A stretch of 64,000 nt of DNA, taken from contig OZ025882.1 of NCBI GenBank assembly GCA_964019415.1, positions 2,590,427-2,654,426 on the forward strand, given 5' to 3'. Shown here piece by piece: positions 49,580-61,228 of this stretch (positions are counted from its first letter, which is position 1; each line of letters begins with the position of its first letter). A program made the position numbers and the translations under genes. The notes beneath the pieces are model-generated. The model worked only from the letters and a program-made list of their open reading frames with translations, did no database searches and had not been told where the DNA came from. Source of the DNA: Ianthella basta (Eukaryota > Porifera > Demospongiae > Verongiida > Ianthellidae).

Positions 49580-51731
49580 CTAGTTTCTCCCTCCCTCCTT
49601 CTTGGATGACAAGCTGATCCTCGAACCTTTGCCTCGCTTGCCATCCGTAGAGAAGTTGGCAGACCCTGACAAGTTCCCTGCACTCTCGGCCTTTCCCTTT
49701 GCTGCCTTCAGTGCCTTTAGTGATGTAAGCGAACCTGTTAACTTTGTATCTGCTGCCTTCCTTGCAGGAGTCAGGTTGGTGGCTGACGCACTGTAGGTTG
49801 GCAGAAGTCCCTCTGTTGTTGCAGAGTCTAGCTTCAGATTAGACTTTGACCCTTTGGGGGATTGCTTTTTTGAAAGACTTGACTTTGAACCCAAGGATAC
49901 AAGCTCCTGCTGTTTAACCTCAACTTCTGTACAACCAGGCTGTTTCTCTGTACTTGCAGGCTGCTCCTCTGTGCTTACGGGCTGCTCCTCTGTGCTAGTG
50001 GGCTGCTCCTCTGTGCTAGTGGGCTGCTCCTCTGTGCTTACAGGCTTCCCTTCTGTGCTTGCGGGCTGCTCCTCTGTGCTTGCGGGCTGCTCCTCTGTGC
50101 TAGTGGGCTGCTCCTCTGTGCTTACGGGCTTCCCTTCTGTGCTTGCGGGCTGCTCCTCTCTGCTTACGGGCTGCTCCTCTGTGCTTACGGGCTGCTCCTC
50201 TGTGCTTACGGGCTGCTCCTCTGTGCTTACGGGCTGCTCCTCTGTGCTTACGGGCTGCTCCTCTGTGCTTGCGGGCTGCTCCTCTGTGCTTACGGGCTGC
50301 TCCTCTGTGCTTACGGGCTGCTCCTCTGTGCTTACGGGCTGCTCCTCTGTGCTTACGGGCTGCTCCTCTGTGCTTGTGGGCTGCTCCTCTGTGCTTGTGG
50401 GCTGCTCCTCTGTGCTCGCGGGCTGCTCCTCTGTGCTCGCGGGCTGCTCCTCTGTGCTCGCGGGCTGCTCCTCTGTGCTCGCGGGCTGCTCCTCTGTGCT
50501 CACGGGCTGCTCCTCTGTGCTCGCGGGCTGCTCCTCTGTGCTCGCGGGCTGCTCCTCTGTACTTATCGGCTGCTCCTCTGTGCTTGCAGGCTGCTCCTCT
50601 GTGCTTGCAGGCTGCTCCTCTGTGCTTGCAGGCTGCTCCTCTGTGCTCGCAGGCTGCTCCTCTGTGCTTACGGGCTGCTCCTCTGTGCTTACGGGCTGCT
50701 CCTCTGTGCTTACGGGCTGCTCCTCTGTACTAGTGGGCTGCTCCTCTGTACTTATAGGCTGCTCCTCTGTGCTTGCAGGCTGCTCCTCTGTGCTTGCAGG
50801 CTGCTCCTCTGTGCTCGCAGGCTGCTCCTCTGTGCTTACGGGCTGCTCCTCTGTGCTTACGGGCTGCTCCTCTGTGCTTACGGGCTGCTCCCCTGTGCTT
50901 ACGGGCTGCTCCTCTGTGCTTGCAGGCTGCTCCCCTGTGCTTACGGGCTGCTCCTCTGTGCTTGCAGGCTGCTCCTCAGTGCTAGCAGATGGCAATCCAG
51001 TGTCAGCTGCATGTTCTTCTGTGCCAACAGGTGGTTGGTTTATGGTAGGAAGGGGTTCCTCGGCATCCACAGGCTGTTCCTCCTTATCTTCTGTGCCAGG
51101 AGTCAGTTCTTCGCTAGCCAGAGGGCTCGTGCTACTGTGTGTAGGCAGATCCTCCAGTGATGCTTTTGTGAGAGCAGATGGTTCTTCTGTGCTAGCAGGC
51201 TGCTCATTAGTGTTAGTGGGTGCCTCCATTACAACAGCAGGTTGTTCCTCCATGCTACCTATATTGGGTGGTTCTGTGATAGCAGGTGGATCCTCCACAT
51301 GAGTAGGTGGCCCCTCTGTGCTTGGAAGCGGATCCTCTGTCACAGGAGGATGCTCCTCTGTACCAAGAGGTTGTTCTTCATTACTGACAGGTTGCTCTTC
51401 TGCACTAGCAGGAGGCTCCTCCGTCCTAAGGGGCGAATCCTGTGTTCGGATAGGCTGTTGGTCTTTGGCAGCAGAAGGAACCTCTATGGTGGAAGACGGC
51501 CGGCTGTTGGCATGACTAACCTGCCCTTTGTTTCCATGAACGGCCTTTCCTTCGGCTCCAGGTCGCGAGTAAACGTCCTTCGGACGGGTTCTGCGCTCTG
51601 AGTATGCAACAAAGCACAACACATCATTTGCAGAAACCGCACTGTACAGGCCAGGCACATGTCCTATCGGCTTTGGCATACTCACCTGGTTGCACCGCCA
51701 CACCGGAGGTCGAAGACGGTCCACAACCCAT
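49580..51731 (-). CDS. Acidic heptad-repeat protein with predicted N-myristoyl/palmitoyl start
   Basis: Family not recognised. Predicted 687 aa from two exons, 51731-51686 and 51597-49580. The exon join is CCAG/GTGAGT to CTCAG/AGCGC, phase 1. The start MGCGPSSTSG fits the N-myristoylation signal (Gly2, Ser6) with Cys3 as a likely palmitoylation site, so the protein probably sits on the inner face of a membrane. After a basic RRTRPKD stretch comes a Glu/Pro/Thr-rich region of degenerate xTEExP units. About 49 near-identical copies of the heptad STEEQP(A/V/I/T) follow (about residues 220-565), then a Lys/Ser-rich basic tail (GSKSSLSKKQSPKGSKSN to SLSSKKEGG). The unspliced frame is open to 51745, but that Met would read through the donor site. 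Repeat homogeneity means copy number probably varies between alleles. The tail could bind acidic lipids or filaments, as in MARCKS-like proteins; that is speculation. Confidence 0.65.
49944..50985. repeat. Coding 21-bp minisatellite (about 49 units)
   Basis: The unit on the plus strand is GGGCTGCTCCTCTGTGCTTAC with variants GCGGG, GCAGG, TAGTG and CTCAC at its end. It is nearly uniform over about 1 kb and keeps frame throughout, encoding STEEQP plus one variable residue on the minus strand. Runs of the same variant next to each other (four to five CTCGCGGG units, four CTTACGGG units) show recent unequal exchange. Plus-strand open frames of 482 and 196 codons are by-products of the 21-bp periodicity. 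Confidence 0.95.
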
Positions 51732-51954
51732 CCTTTCTCAGTCACTGGGCTACCTCAATCAAGTGCAGCTGCTTCGTTCGAGACTACCGCTACAACCATA
51801 GAAATAAGTTAGAAGAATTAATGTAGCCTGTGCCTCCTTTACAAACTATCAGACGGCCGCTATGAGTGCCTTCTCGGTGTAGCTACCGCAACTGCAAGCC
51901 GGCTCAGAGAGACGGGCGTGTTCACAATCCCCTTGGAAACTGGCTGTCTCGTGA

Positions 51955-51962
51955 TGACGTCA
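51955..51962. promoter_or_regulatory. CRE palindrome upstream of the heptad-repeat gene
   Basis: TGACGTCA lies 224 bp upstream of the minus-strand ATG at 51731, with an AT-rich TATAAATT word at 51984-51991. The same octamer occurs in the copine B promoter. A promoter role is inferred from position. Confidence 0.35.
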
Positions 51963-51964
51963 CC

Positions 51965-54256
51965 GCACGGCTGTTTCGCACCATATAAATTGTGGCATCT
52001 TAGTTTTGGTTTGGAAACCGGGAACACGCTGCGAGACTGAGCTCGAGGTTTAAACGGCAAAAGGAATAGGCTTTTACTCCACGGAAACTCTACCAATGCA
52101 GGATTAACGTCGGTACGCAGCTGAAATGACAGGTTTCCAGTGAGTCCTAGCCTTTAAAGCGTAGTTTTTACTACCATAATGGCGAAATTACAGCCGACCC
52201 TGGCATCCTTTAATCTTCTCCTAGCGCTCTTCTGCCAGTTTTCACGCTATCGTGCTATACCTTGTTTGAAAGCCCAAGGTGTCTATAACATGGCGGTGAA
52301 GTGCCTGTTCAACGGCGCATCGCAGATTTTAGGTTACAAGTGCTAATACATGGAACATCGTATTTCACGGCCGTCACAGACATTAGCTCACGCGAATGAT
52401 TATAATCGGTATCTAGCTAGTACTACCAATAAATATTGTAAGCTAGTGCTGGTGGCAGTGGTTCTCAATGACATACATTTAGCATAGAGGTAAACAAATG
52501 CCAGCTGCTCAGCTGGGCGTACATACACACATGCTCTTGTACCTATACCTATTATCTATAGGTATACTGATCATGAGGTACCTTGTAGGCAGATTTTTGT
52601 TATATGCATGTTTTTTGTTCAATGAGCTTCTTATTCTTGACAACTAAGCGTGTAAATATGTATCATGTCTTAATCTGTATACAACATTTTTAAAAATAAA
52701 GTACAGAAAGATAATGGAAACGAGTAATGTCAAGGGTTAGCCTTCTTGCATTATCTATTAGCTGATAATGACTTGGTGAGTGCCATTTCAATGCAGTTCA
52801 GTACTCCGATCCCAAGATGATATCCTGCCCAATGCATTAAGATGGCCTGCAGCACAAATGAATCTGTGCAGGGAGAGTGCAGGTACATAATAATAGTAAA
52901 ACAGCAACCACAGGTATCCGTGCATGAACAACAGACTGTGAAAATTATGGAGGTCAGCAGTAGTGGTCGGTGCTCCCACACAAGCAATTGAAATGGTTTT
53001 GGAATTACATGATGCAGTGCATACTACATATCTGAACTGCTCCTTAGGATATCTTTTTGTGACAATAAACTTAGTAGTGAGCATTCCTTGAAAAGTACCA
53101 CCGGTTGGGTGCATGGTGAATGTGTGTGCAATAACACTTATATACATAATGCACTTTCCTAAGTAGAACATAAAGAAGAATTCACTTGACCATTAGTGAT
53201 GTGAGGAGTGATCAGTGGGTGATTGGGCGTGGGAGGGGTGTCATCTTCCAATGCAGCACACAGTAGTTTAGTGCATGTAATGAAGGCAAGCCTTATGAGA
53301 TGCACTGTATAAGTACACACGTGTATACATGTAGTACTACACATAAGTGTACATGTCACATGAATGCTCTAATTTTATCTGTTGAGAGAGGAAAGCAAGA
53401 ACAAGAACCCAACAAATTGATCTCTCAAGAGAATGCAGGACTAACAAGTGTTTCTGAAAGCACAATTGCAGTAAGGTGTCATGCATGTGGTGTCACCTGG
53501 CTTTTACTAGACAAACAATACAATGCACTACGTATGCCCCATGCAGCAACCAAAGTGGAACTCTGACAAGACCATGGCCAAGCAATGAAACAAGAATTAC
53601 TTAGGAACTTGAACAGTTAACTAGCAATTATAAGTATGAAACTGACATGATGGAAGCCCAATCTTGTAGCCAGCTGTTATAGCCACGTACAAGGCACAAA
53701 CATTGAACAACGTGTAGCTAAACTGTCTTTACTTAACATATGCACACAGTATCATGGCACTGTTGAGAGTAACAGGCAGATTGCATCACACAGACAAATG
53801 GTGACTGCAGTAGTCATTGTGCACTCACTGTAGCTCTATAGTTATGCAACTAGCCGTTTTTGTACATATTGCAACATGATGCTCCATGTATTAGCACTCA
53901 TAACCTAAAATCTGCGATGCGCCGTAGAACAGGCACTTCATCGCCATGTTATAGACACCTTGGGGTTTCATACAAGGTATAGCACGATAGCGTGAAAACT
54001 GGCAGAAGAGCGCTAGGAGAAGATTAAATAATGCCAGGGTCGGCTGTAATTTCGCCATTGTGGTAGTAAAAACTACGCTTTAAAGGCTAGGACTCACTGG
54101 AAACCTGTCATTTCGGCTGCGTACCGACGTTAATCCTGCATTTTTTCAGTTTTCGTGGAGGAAAGGAAGCTGAAATTGTGTCTTCTTGGATGGATAGGAT
54201 CCCAGTTCCAATTCCCAATAGGCGGCTATAAATCTAAGTTGCCACTGCGAAACAGC
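51965..54256. mobile_element. 2.3-kb segment bounded by about 400-bp inverted repeats
   Basis: The left arm, about 51965-52365, and the right arm, about 53876-54256, are inverted copies. CACGGCTGTTTCGCA is mirrored by TGCGAAACAGCCGTG at the outer ends. AATGCAGGATTAACG and CGTTAATCCTGCATT, GTAGTTTTTACTACC and GATTTTAGGTTA blocks lie inside. The arms diverge in an outer part near 52000-52080. The 1.5-kb interior shows no transposase or other gene. Either a non-autonomous DNA transposon or an inverted duplication of the promoter of the heptad-repeat gene, since the left arm abuts that gene. Confidence 0.65.
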
Positions 54257-54714
54257 CGTGACCGGTACGTACCTACCGTATGTGCTCTAATTCTTATGAA
54301 CTCCTGCATGATTCGTGTTCTCGTGGATCAGCATTCACTGCATTTCTCAACCAGAAGTATACTAAGCTATACTAGTGGTGTGATGTGCATCATGCAGGGA
54401 ACGACTCTAAACAGACACTGCAATGGCACTGGTGCTATCATTGTACATTGTATTCCATGTGAAGTGTCACTGAGCACAGTATAGTGCCTGTATATGTACA
54501 CTGTGATAGGAAAGCGAATATCTTGAAAGTAGGCATGTGCAAGGGTGGCCATATGGGCATATATATACATATAGATGGAGTTGGCTGGTGGTTAAAATGG
54601 ACATGCATAACTCTGAACTGTATGTGACCAACTGACCAATTTATAAAGCAGGTGCATGCAAGCTGTGAGCTTGCTGCTGTAAATCAGATGCAACATGCAA
54701 ACACATGTACAAGC
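54257..54714. other. Spacer, no gene seen
   Basis: AT-rich unique sequence with a TATATATACATATA stretch near 54560. Nothing recognised. Confidence 0.4.
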
Positions 54715-54893
54715 CAGTTGTGGATCTAGGATTTCGAAAGGGGGGTCCTAAAGTGGTTAGGTACACACAGTGCCCATGAAGTATTGCTGCCATGGGCCTA
54801 TTTTTGGTTAAAAAAACTGCCCAATAACCTACATAAAGACTACCAAAAGGGGGGTTCTTTGCACCCCTGGATCCCCCTCTAGATCTGCCACTG
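54715..54893. mobile_element. MITE with CAGTxGTGGATCTAGG ends
   Basis: About 179 bp. The left end is CAGTTGTGGATCTAGG and the right end is CTAGATCTGCCACTG, with GGGGGG/CCCCCT blocks just inside both ends. CAAGC directly flanks both ends and may be a 5-bp target duplication. No coding. A related end lies at 37412-37446. Confidence 0.6.
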
Positions 54894-55629
54894 CAAGCAA
54901 TAAAACAAACCTCTCATCAAATGTTGCAGCTCCTTCATCTTCCTCCATATATGTGACAGCATGCATGTTTGGATAAACTGCTGCAATTAATACTTTGAAA
55001 TGCTTGAAATTTTCAAATTGGCGTTACACTTGAAATGGTCATTGACAAACAGGATTTTCCTTGGATAACCTCTTAATTGTCAGCAGCATATTGCTATTTG
55101 TGATCCCTCCCCTAAGGATGATGTTAAATATAATAAGTTGCATGGAATGTTAACTTGATTGGCATCTAAGAAACTTAAAATGTCCTTCTCTTATGCATGT
55201 ATGGTGGACCAATAACTTCTATTGAAACGACCCGACAACGAACTACAACGAAATTTTGTTTATCTTTCACACTCACACTCACTCAGTTTGATATATCCTG
55301 GCCATACATTTATATGCACTTCTATACATGCATGCAATTAAGTTACAGAGGATAGCAACCACAAGTGCAAGTATCTATAGAGTGTTTGTGCTTTAGGTAA
55401 TGGAAAGAAACACATAGGTGGCACCAGTGCAAATTGCTAAATGTCATGCGCAGGGGGACCGGGCACCAGCATCGATGTGTGCAATTGGAGTGGGATGCAG
55501 CAGCAAGCATGCAGCTTATACATGGGCATGCACACAGTTCACAGCACAGCATACATGCATTTGCACAAGGCTGTTATGTGAACCAGTACCAGCTGCCTCT
55601 GCATGCCCATACAATTGCAAGGTGAAGAA

Positions 55630-56160
55630 GGTATACACTAGTGATGAGGCTGCTGCTACTGCACACACACTAGTGATGAGGCTGCTGCTACTGCACACAC
55701 TAGTGATGAGGCTGCTGCTACTGCACACACACTAGTGATGAGGCTGCTGCAACTGCACACACTAGTGATGAGGCTGCTGCAACTGCACACACACTAGTGA
55801 TGAGGCTGCTGCAACTGCACACACTAGTGATGAGGCTGCTGCTACTGCACACACACACTAGTGATGAGGCTGCTGCTACTGCACACACTATTGATGAGGC
55901 TGCTGCTACTGCACGCACACACGTGATGAGGCTGCTGCTACTGCACGCACACACGTGATGAGGCTGCTGCTACTGCACACACACACGTGATGAGGCTGCT
56001 GCTACTGCACACACACACGTGATGAGGCTGCTGCTACTGCACATACACACGTGATGAGGCTGCTACTGCACACACACATGACAAAGCTGCTGCCACTGCA
56101 CACACAAGTGATGCATGAATCTGCTACTATACTGCAAACACATGCAAGTGATGAAGCTGC
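55630..56160. repeat. Minisatellite, about 28-32-bp unit
   Basis: About 16 copies of a unit with core GTGATGAGGCTGCTGCTACTGCACACACA. Left units carry CACTAGTGATGAGG, right units ACACGTGATGAGG, and the last copies are degenerate. Unit length varies with the CA run. Open frames through it encode Ser/Ala-rich nonsense. It lies between genes. Confidence 0.95.
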
Positions 56161-56543
56161 CAGGTACAGCTAGTGACTGTAGTATACCAGGTCAATAGTT
56201 TTCCGTGAAGCTATGATAATCCTGCTGCCTGACAATTCAGCAGTGAATGCATGGGTCAAACATGTAAACCACAGGAAGTCATTTCATTGGTCCTGCCAGG
56301 GCACTATTCGTGACTGAGCTACACATCGATCATCTTGTACGGGGAAATGCATTTTATTGTCATACTCCATGTTGGTGCTGGACCATGCATCTCATGGCAT
56401 GCAACAATAGTACTGCAGTTCAGACTCTTGAACAATTAATGAGCCATTTGTACAGCCATACTATGACATTGTGTTTACAGTACTACGTATATATACATAC
56501 AAGCTTATATTGTTAATCAGTATCACCTTGAACAGCATTGTCT
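56161..56543. other. Spacer downstream of the coiled-coil gene, no gene seen
   Basis: Should contain the 3' UTR of the minus-strand gene ending at 56544. No recognisable feature or clear polyadenylation signal. Confidence 0.4.
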
Positions 56544-59500
56544 TTAATGACGATCACACTGCCATGTACTACCTCTTCTCTTGTCCATGTAAAGAGCTGC
56601 TTGCACCTCCATTTCTTGTTTGAGGCTTTGCACTTGTTTGGTGAGATACTCAACCTCAGCTGACATCTATGTTACATAGAAGAAGACAAGCTGGTAAGTA
56701 TGGACTCCATGTTGTGCAACCATGTTAAAGACATTTAGCTCAATTGCTGTTTCCCCTCAAAAACGCCAACAGTAAAGTCTGGGAGTCACGTGATCTTGTG
56801 CTTCATGTCACTTAATCTATACTACAATAGTACGTATGTGAATGTGAAGTGATCGAGTGAAATGTGAAGACCTATAGTGGTGTGCCAGTGTCATCTCATC
56901 GTGTGACATCACACAATTACGTACTGGGATGATGTCATGATCTCATGTAGCTCAGATCATGGACTGGTGCAGAACCTAACTTGAGTTGACAAACTGCTGT
57001 TATTACAGTACCTTCTTGCATGTCTGCAAATCACTGCACTTTACTCGTTGATGTATTTCCTGCCTCACCTACGAATCAACTTTGGTGACGTTAACGTTTG
57101 TTCCTCAGTTCTCTACATGTTTGGTATACTGACCTTGGTTACATGATGTCAATAAGTATATTTATTCTTTGTAAAATACTGATTTCTGTCGTTAATAAGT
57201 GTCAAGATCAGTGTAAACAGTATAAGATAGCTATACATGGCTTACTTTGAAAGAGCATATTCAGGTGTGAGAAAATGTATGACATGCACTTAAAGAGGGC
57301 TAGGAGTGCTTTACATGTTTTATGGCTCAACCTAGGTGTGTGGGATGAGTTGCTGATAAATCATGAGGTGAAGCAAAGTGCTTCATAATGTAATGAGACC
57401 TCACACCTTGAACCCCATACCCACTACTAGAAGTTCTGCAGGTGGTAATCAAGATACCTACTATATAAAATTCAACTTTCAGTAAACAAAAGGTCCAGTG
57501 TCAGATTAAGGACTATAGAAGCACAGGAAAAGTAGGGGAGTCTAGTAGCTCTGTCTGGATCTGCCTTGTAGTCATAATGCTTCCCAAAGTTGTGAATTTG
57601 TGAGCAACCCAATGGTATAGATCAGTTGCGTATAAGTGTTAAAGAATGCAGTACATCATAATTGCATATGACATCATCACTGGTGGCAGTTTAATACATT
57701 GAAAAGATAGGGAAAAAGATGTTGCACCGGCAGCCTCGAGCGCTTCGTGCCGAATGTTCCCAATTAGATGCCTCGGCTGAATGGTTCGCACGTATACGTA
57801 CCGCGCATGTGGGACATGTCTGATTTGTTTACACAAAGAAATATGACACCTGAAAGGTGTGAATTCCTGTGTTGCCATGGCTACACGAGCATTGTCACGT
57901 GTTATCCGTGTGATTTGACAGGAAGTTCTGGAAGAAGTCGCTTCAAAACATAGTTAGCCAAACTCAGAGCTTTGATGGAATCGTTCGTGCGGAATAGCCG
58001 AATGGCGGAAAGTAACACTACATTGTCAGCCATTTTTGGAAATGTCACAAGAATATCACATGTTATCACGTGCTAATAGGCCTTCGCCTTGTGCTTTCAG
58101 GAAAACGTCGTGTCGTAGTTGTTGAGACGGTTTCTTGCTGAAATCAAGGCTGAAACGGTTAGTCAAGTAAATTATCTAGGTTTTGCGAGAGGGATAATGC
58201 TTCGCATTTTTCCTATCTAGAGCTATGCAACTCGACATTTTCATGACCACCAAGCTGTGATAGTCTTCTTTCCGTAAGTTGTCAGCGGATCGCTTTAGCA
58301 ACTTATCCCTCTCGCAAAAGTTAGATAATATGAATGCGCATCCAACGATACCCTTCTTTACTTGCTGTGAATTTTCCTTGACTACGACATTGGCATTTAC
58401 TGCTCTTTCAGTGGGTTTGCAATTGCCGGTACAACTCGCTGTACCACAGTATTAGTAACGATGCTTAATCACAGTGTTACAGAGCGGTCCCTTGTCTTCC
58501 GTTCGGTGCTTGTCCCACTCAGATCCACCAAAGCTGGTAGGAGATATTGTCCAAAATACTTAGGCCAAAATCGTCCTCGCATTGTTTACATAGCCATGTC
58601 CCACATGCACGGACAGTCATTGATTGAGATTGATACGGCCTATGGTCGCCGACGAGAATGTGGCAAACGCGTCTTCTCGACATGTTTTTCGACACTCCTG
58701 GACACAGAATAGCTACTAGTTGAACTACCACCTACAAAGTATCAAGGTTAGCTACATGTAGCAATGGTAAAGCAAGGGTGCGGGTCATAGCCTTATTAGC
58801 CATTACCCGCCAGTTAGTCCCACTCCAGACGTCTCCACCTTGGTGCCTGTTGTGATGCTTTCGCCAAAAACGTGTCAAGAAGTCTCGTTCACCACATTCT
58901 GGTCGCTCATGTCGGTGAGTCCCTCTTCACGAGTCGCGATCTCGGCAACCGTATGCCTTAGCAACTTCAAACAACGACCGTCAGGTGCGTATTCGTGCGA
59001 ACCATTCAGCCGAGCCATCTAAATGGAAACATTCAGCATGAAGCGCTCAAGGCTGCCGATGCAACACCTTTTTCCCTATCTTTTCAATGAATTAAACTGC
59101 CACCAGTGATGACGTCATATGCAATTATTGCCTTAACCACAACATTCCTGAGTTACGCGCAACTGGTCTATTGCCCCTTCTGAATTACTATTAATTTTGT
59201 GTGACCCCTAGCTACAATATTGTAAAGTGTACATATCCAACTAGTGACATGGTACAATAGGAGTAAGAGCATAGAGGCAGTTACGGATGGTACTGTTGCC
59301 AGACTCACTCTTTGGAGTTTTGTTTTTGACTCTACAGCGAGCTGCCCAACGTACTGACTGTCCTTTTGGAGAAGTCCAATGTATTCAATCAATTGGCTTC
59401 TGTTTAGAGCCATCAGTTGCTGCTCTGTCTTCTCTGGCATTGTGTACTACAGATAGAAGACAAGTGTAAGCGTATACGCATGCATTACTATACTGTATAT

Positions 59501-60716
59501 GCATATGCATGCATTAGAGAATGATGATGGAGCGAAATGACTTTGAGTTGTGATTATACAAATATGAGAAAGAACATGGCAGTTTGATGCCATTTAGAGG
59601 ATGTCTGGTCATTATTTTATATGTACGTATACACACAGACATGCTAGTGACAAGACGTACAGTGGTATGTGTACACAAATGCAATGGCATGTGGTGAAAC
59701 ATGACCACATATGTATGTAAGGGACAAAACACTTCACTTCAACATCAATCCAAGCATCAATCAAATCCGCAAACAGTAAGTGAGCTACAATGAGAAGGTC
59801 TATACATGTATGAAAGGATTGCCAGGTGTACATGCAAGCTCATTCATGAAAACATGCACAGCAACAATCATACCGTAAAAGAGTCGAGGTCTCCACGGAA
59901 CTGTGCAACTTCACGACGTGCTTTCTGTTTCCACATATTTGCAAGGTGGTCTAGAAAGCCAGAGGATGCCTGTCTAATCCATTCTTGATACGAATTCAAA
60001 GTACTTGAATTGTTAGAACATTCCTTCCTATAGTAATGGTCAGTCTGTCCACAACCAACCACTGGTAGATTGCCATCTTGCCTAACTGTGGCTGCCTGTA
60101 GCTTTGCAGCACTTGTATCCTTCTAAAAGAGCATAAATCAAATAGTTCATCACATATAGTGTAGAAGCTTCAGTTGCTTCTACTACTGAGATATATGTTT
60201 TCATGTACATTGATAGCTACAAGTCTTTAGCATAATATCATGTAGCTAGCCTAGGGCATACTCACATTCAATTTGGCTACCACAGCTGCGGTTTTCTCTC
60301 TCTTAAGTTTCAGATACTCTTGCAGATAATCATCTTGTCCCCTTTCTGTCTTTCCTTCCTATAAGTGACAGAGCGAACAACAGCGCTTATATTAATTAGG
60401 CGCAGTATCGACTATTTTGAGCATGGTCCACACAGGTTAGCAATGTCAATGCCGAATAACTGCAATGTAGATTCACCGACGCTGCACTTACAGTTAAGGA
60501 TGAGTCTCTGGCAGACCGTGCATGCAATTCTTCGTTGCGAGACGTCGCTTTAGAACGGCTTGCAGCTTCAGCGCTTGAACTATTCCTAAACAATCGACAT
60601 GGTATGCTGTGCTGAACGTCCTCATTGCCCCTGAAGGATCTAGCGCTCGGAACCTCCGAAGTCACTAATTCGGTTCCTGCTGCTTCAATAGTTGCTTCTC
60701 CTTTTCTCTGAGCCAT
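56544..60716 (-). CDS. Predicted coiled-coil-like protein, six phase-0 exons, family unknown
   Basis: Predicted 294 aa, not recognised. Minus-strand exons: 60716-60492, 60358-60266, 60122-59874, 59446-59309, 57068-57012 and 56666-56544. All five introns are phase 0 with GT-AG borders, and joined exons leave no stop before the TAA at 56544-56546, which is the main support. The start is GCGATGGCTCAG. Residues 1-75 are Ser/Ala-rich and charged. Then come helical, charged segments (DDYLQEYLKLKREKTAAVV; QEWIRQASSGFLDHLANMW; KARREVAQFRGDL). A strongly coiled-coil-like part follows (EQQLMALNRSQLIEYIGLLQ; MSAEVEYLTKQVQSLKQEME). No enzyme motif is seen. A scaffold or cytoskeletal/centrosomal role would be a guess. 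A 1.6-kb inverted-repeat element sits in the intron between exons 4 and 5. An additional exon in the introns is possible. Confidence 0.65.
57610..59178. mobile_element. Terminal-inverted-repeat element in an intron of the coiled-coil gene
   Basis: The left arm, about 57610-57800, mirrors the right arm, about 58985-59178. Matching inverse blocks include TAGATCAGTTGCG, ATAATTGCATATGAC, GGTGGCAGTTTAAT, TTGAAAAGATAGGGAAAAAG and CGGCTGAATGGTTCGCACG. A second, inner palindrome pairs TTTTGCGAGAGGGATAA (about 58176-58197) with TTATCCCTCTCGCAAAA (about 58303-58320). The interior shows no transposase. Probably a non-autonomous DNA transposon of about 1.57 kb. Confidence 0.7.
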
Positions 60717-61228
60717 CGCGGTTAGGATTACTGGTCAGACCTAATCACTTGTACGTTTGAATTTGTACTCTGAACCATAACCAGACCTGTGTAAGGCTAC
60801 TATATATATAATAGGTGCTTCCCCAGGGAAAGAACCGCCATACATGGCGTGATTCAAACGTGATCCGATTAGCTAACTCAGCAAAATGGCACACGAAAGT
60901 ATTATAACTACGCAAGGCTTCTATACAAAGTTTATACACAATACGTCCAGAGGAAATACGTACTGGGTTTGCGGTTGTAGGTGCAACCCTAATGCGACAC
61001 GTGTACTGATGGCAGGATATTCCCATACGAAACCCCATTAGTCTATATATAGTTATCACGAGATTTTCAGCCACATTTGCTGTTTTGTGAATTTTACCCT
61101 CTGTAGGTATTGATTGTAGCTACGTAACTGAAACTGTTGAAAAGCATCTTTACCTTAACTAGCTAGCTAGATAGCTAAATTGCTGATGCATAACAAGTAT
61201 TTCGAGTTAAAACAAGTATTTCGAGTTA
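60717..61228. other. Upstream region of the coiled-coil gene
   Basis: Presumed promoter and 5' flank of the minus-strand gene starting at 60716. No clear TATA box within 60 bp. Contains TATATATATA at about 60803 and a short tandem AAGTATTTCGAGTTAAAA duplication at about 61196-61228. No gene seen. Confidence 0.4.

Noticed and set aside
49854-51302. Plus-strand open frame of 482 codons opposite the heptad-repeat gene
   Set aside because: The 21-bp repeat is free of stops in several frames, so frames open automatically. The minus frame alone has sensible non-repeat ends and a spliced start.
51598-51745. Unspliced N-terminus starting at 51745 for the heptad-repeat protein
   Set aside because: It reads through a good donor (CAG/GTGAGT) and acceptor; the spliced MGCGPSS start keeps phase and is more convincing.
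58461-58712. 83-codon plus-strand frame inside the TIR element
   Set aside because: No similarity to a transposase that I can see, and both ends are unsupported.
59612-59833. Possible extra exon (ADLIDAWIDVEVK) of the coiled-coil gene
   Set aside because: The only nearby acceptor gives a frame with an immediate stop given the phase-0 neighbours.
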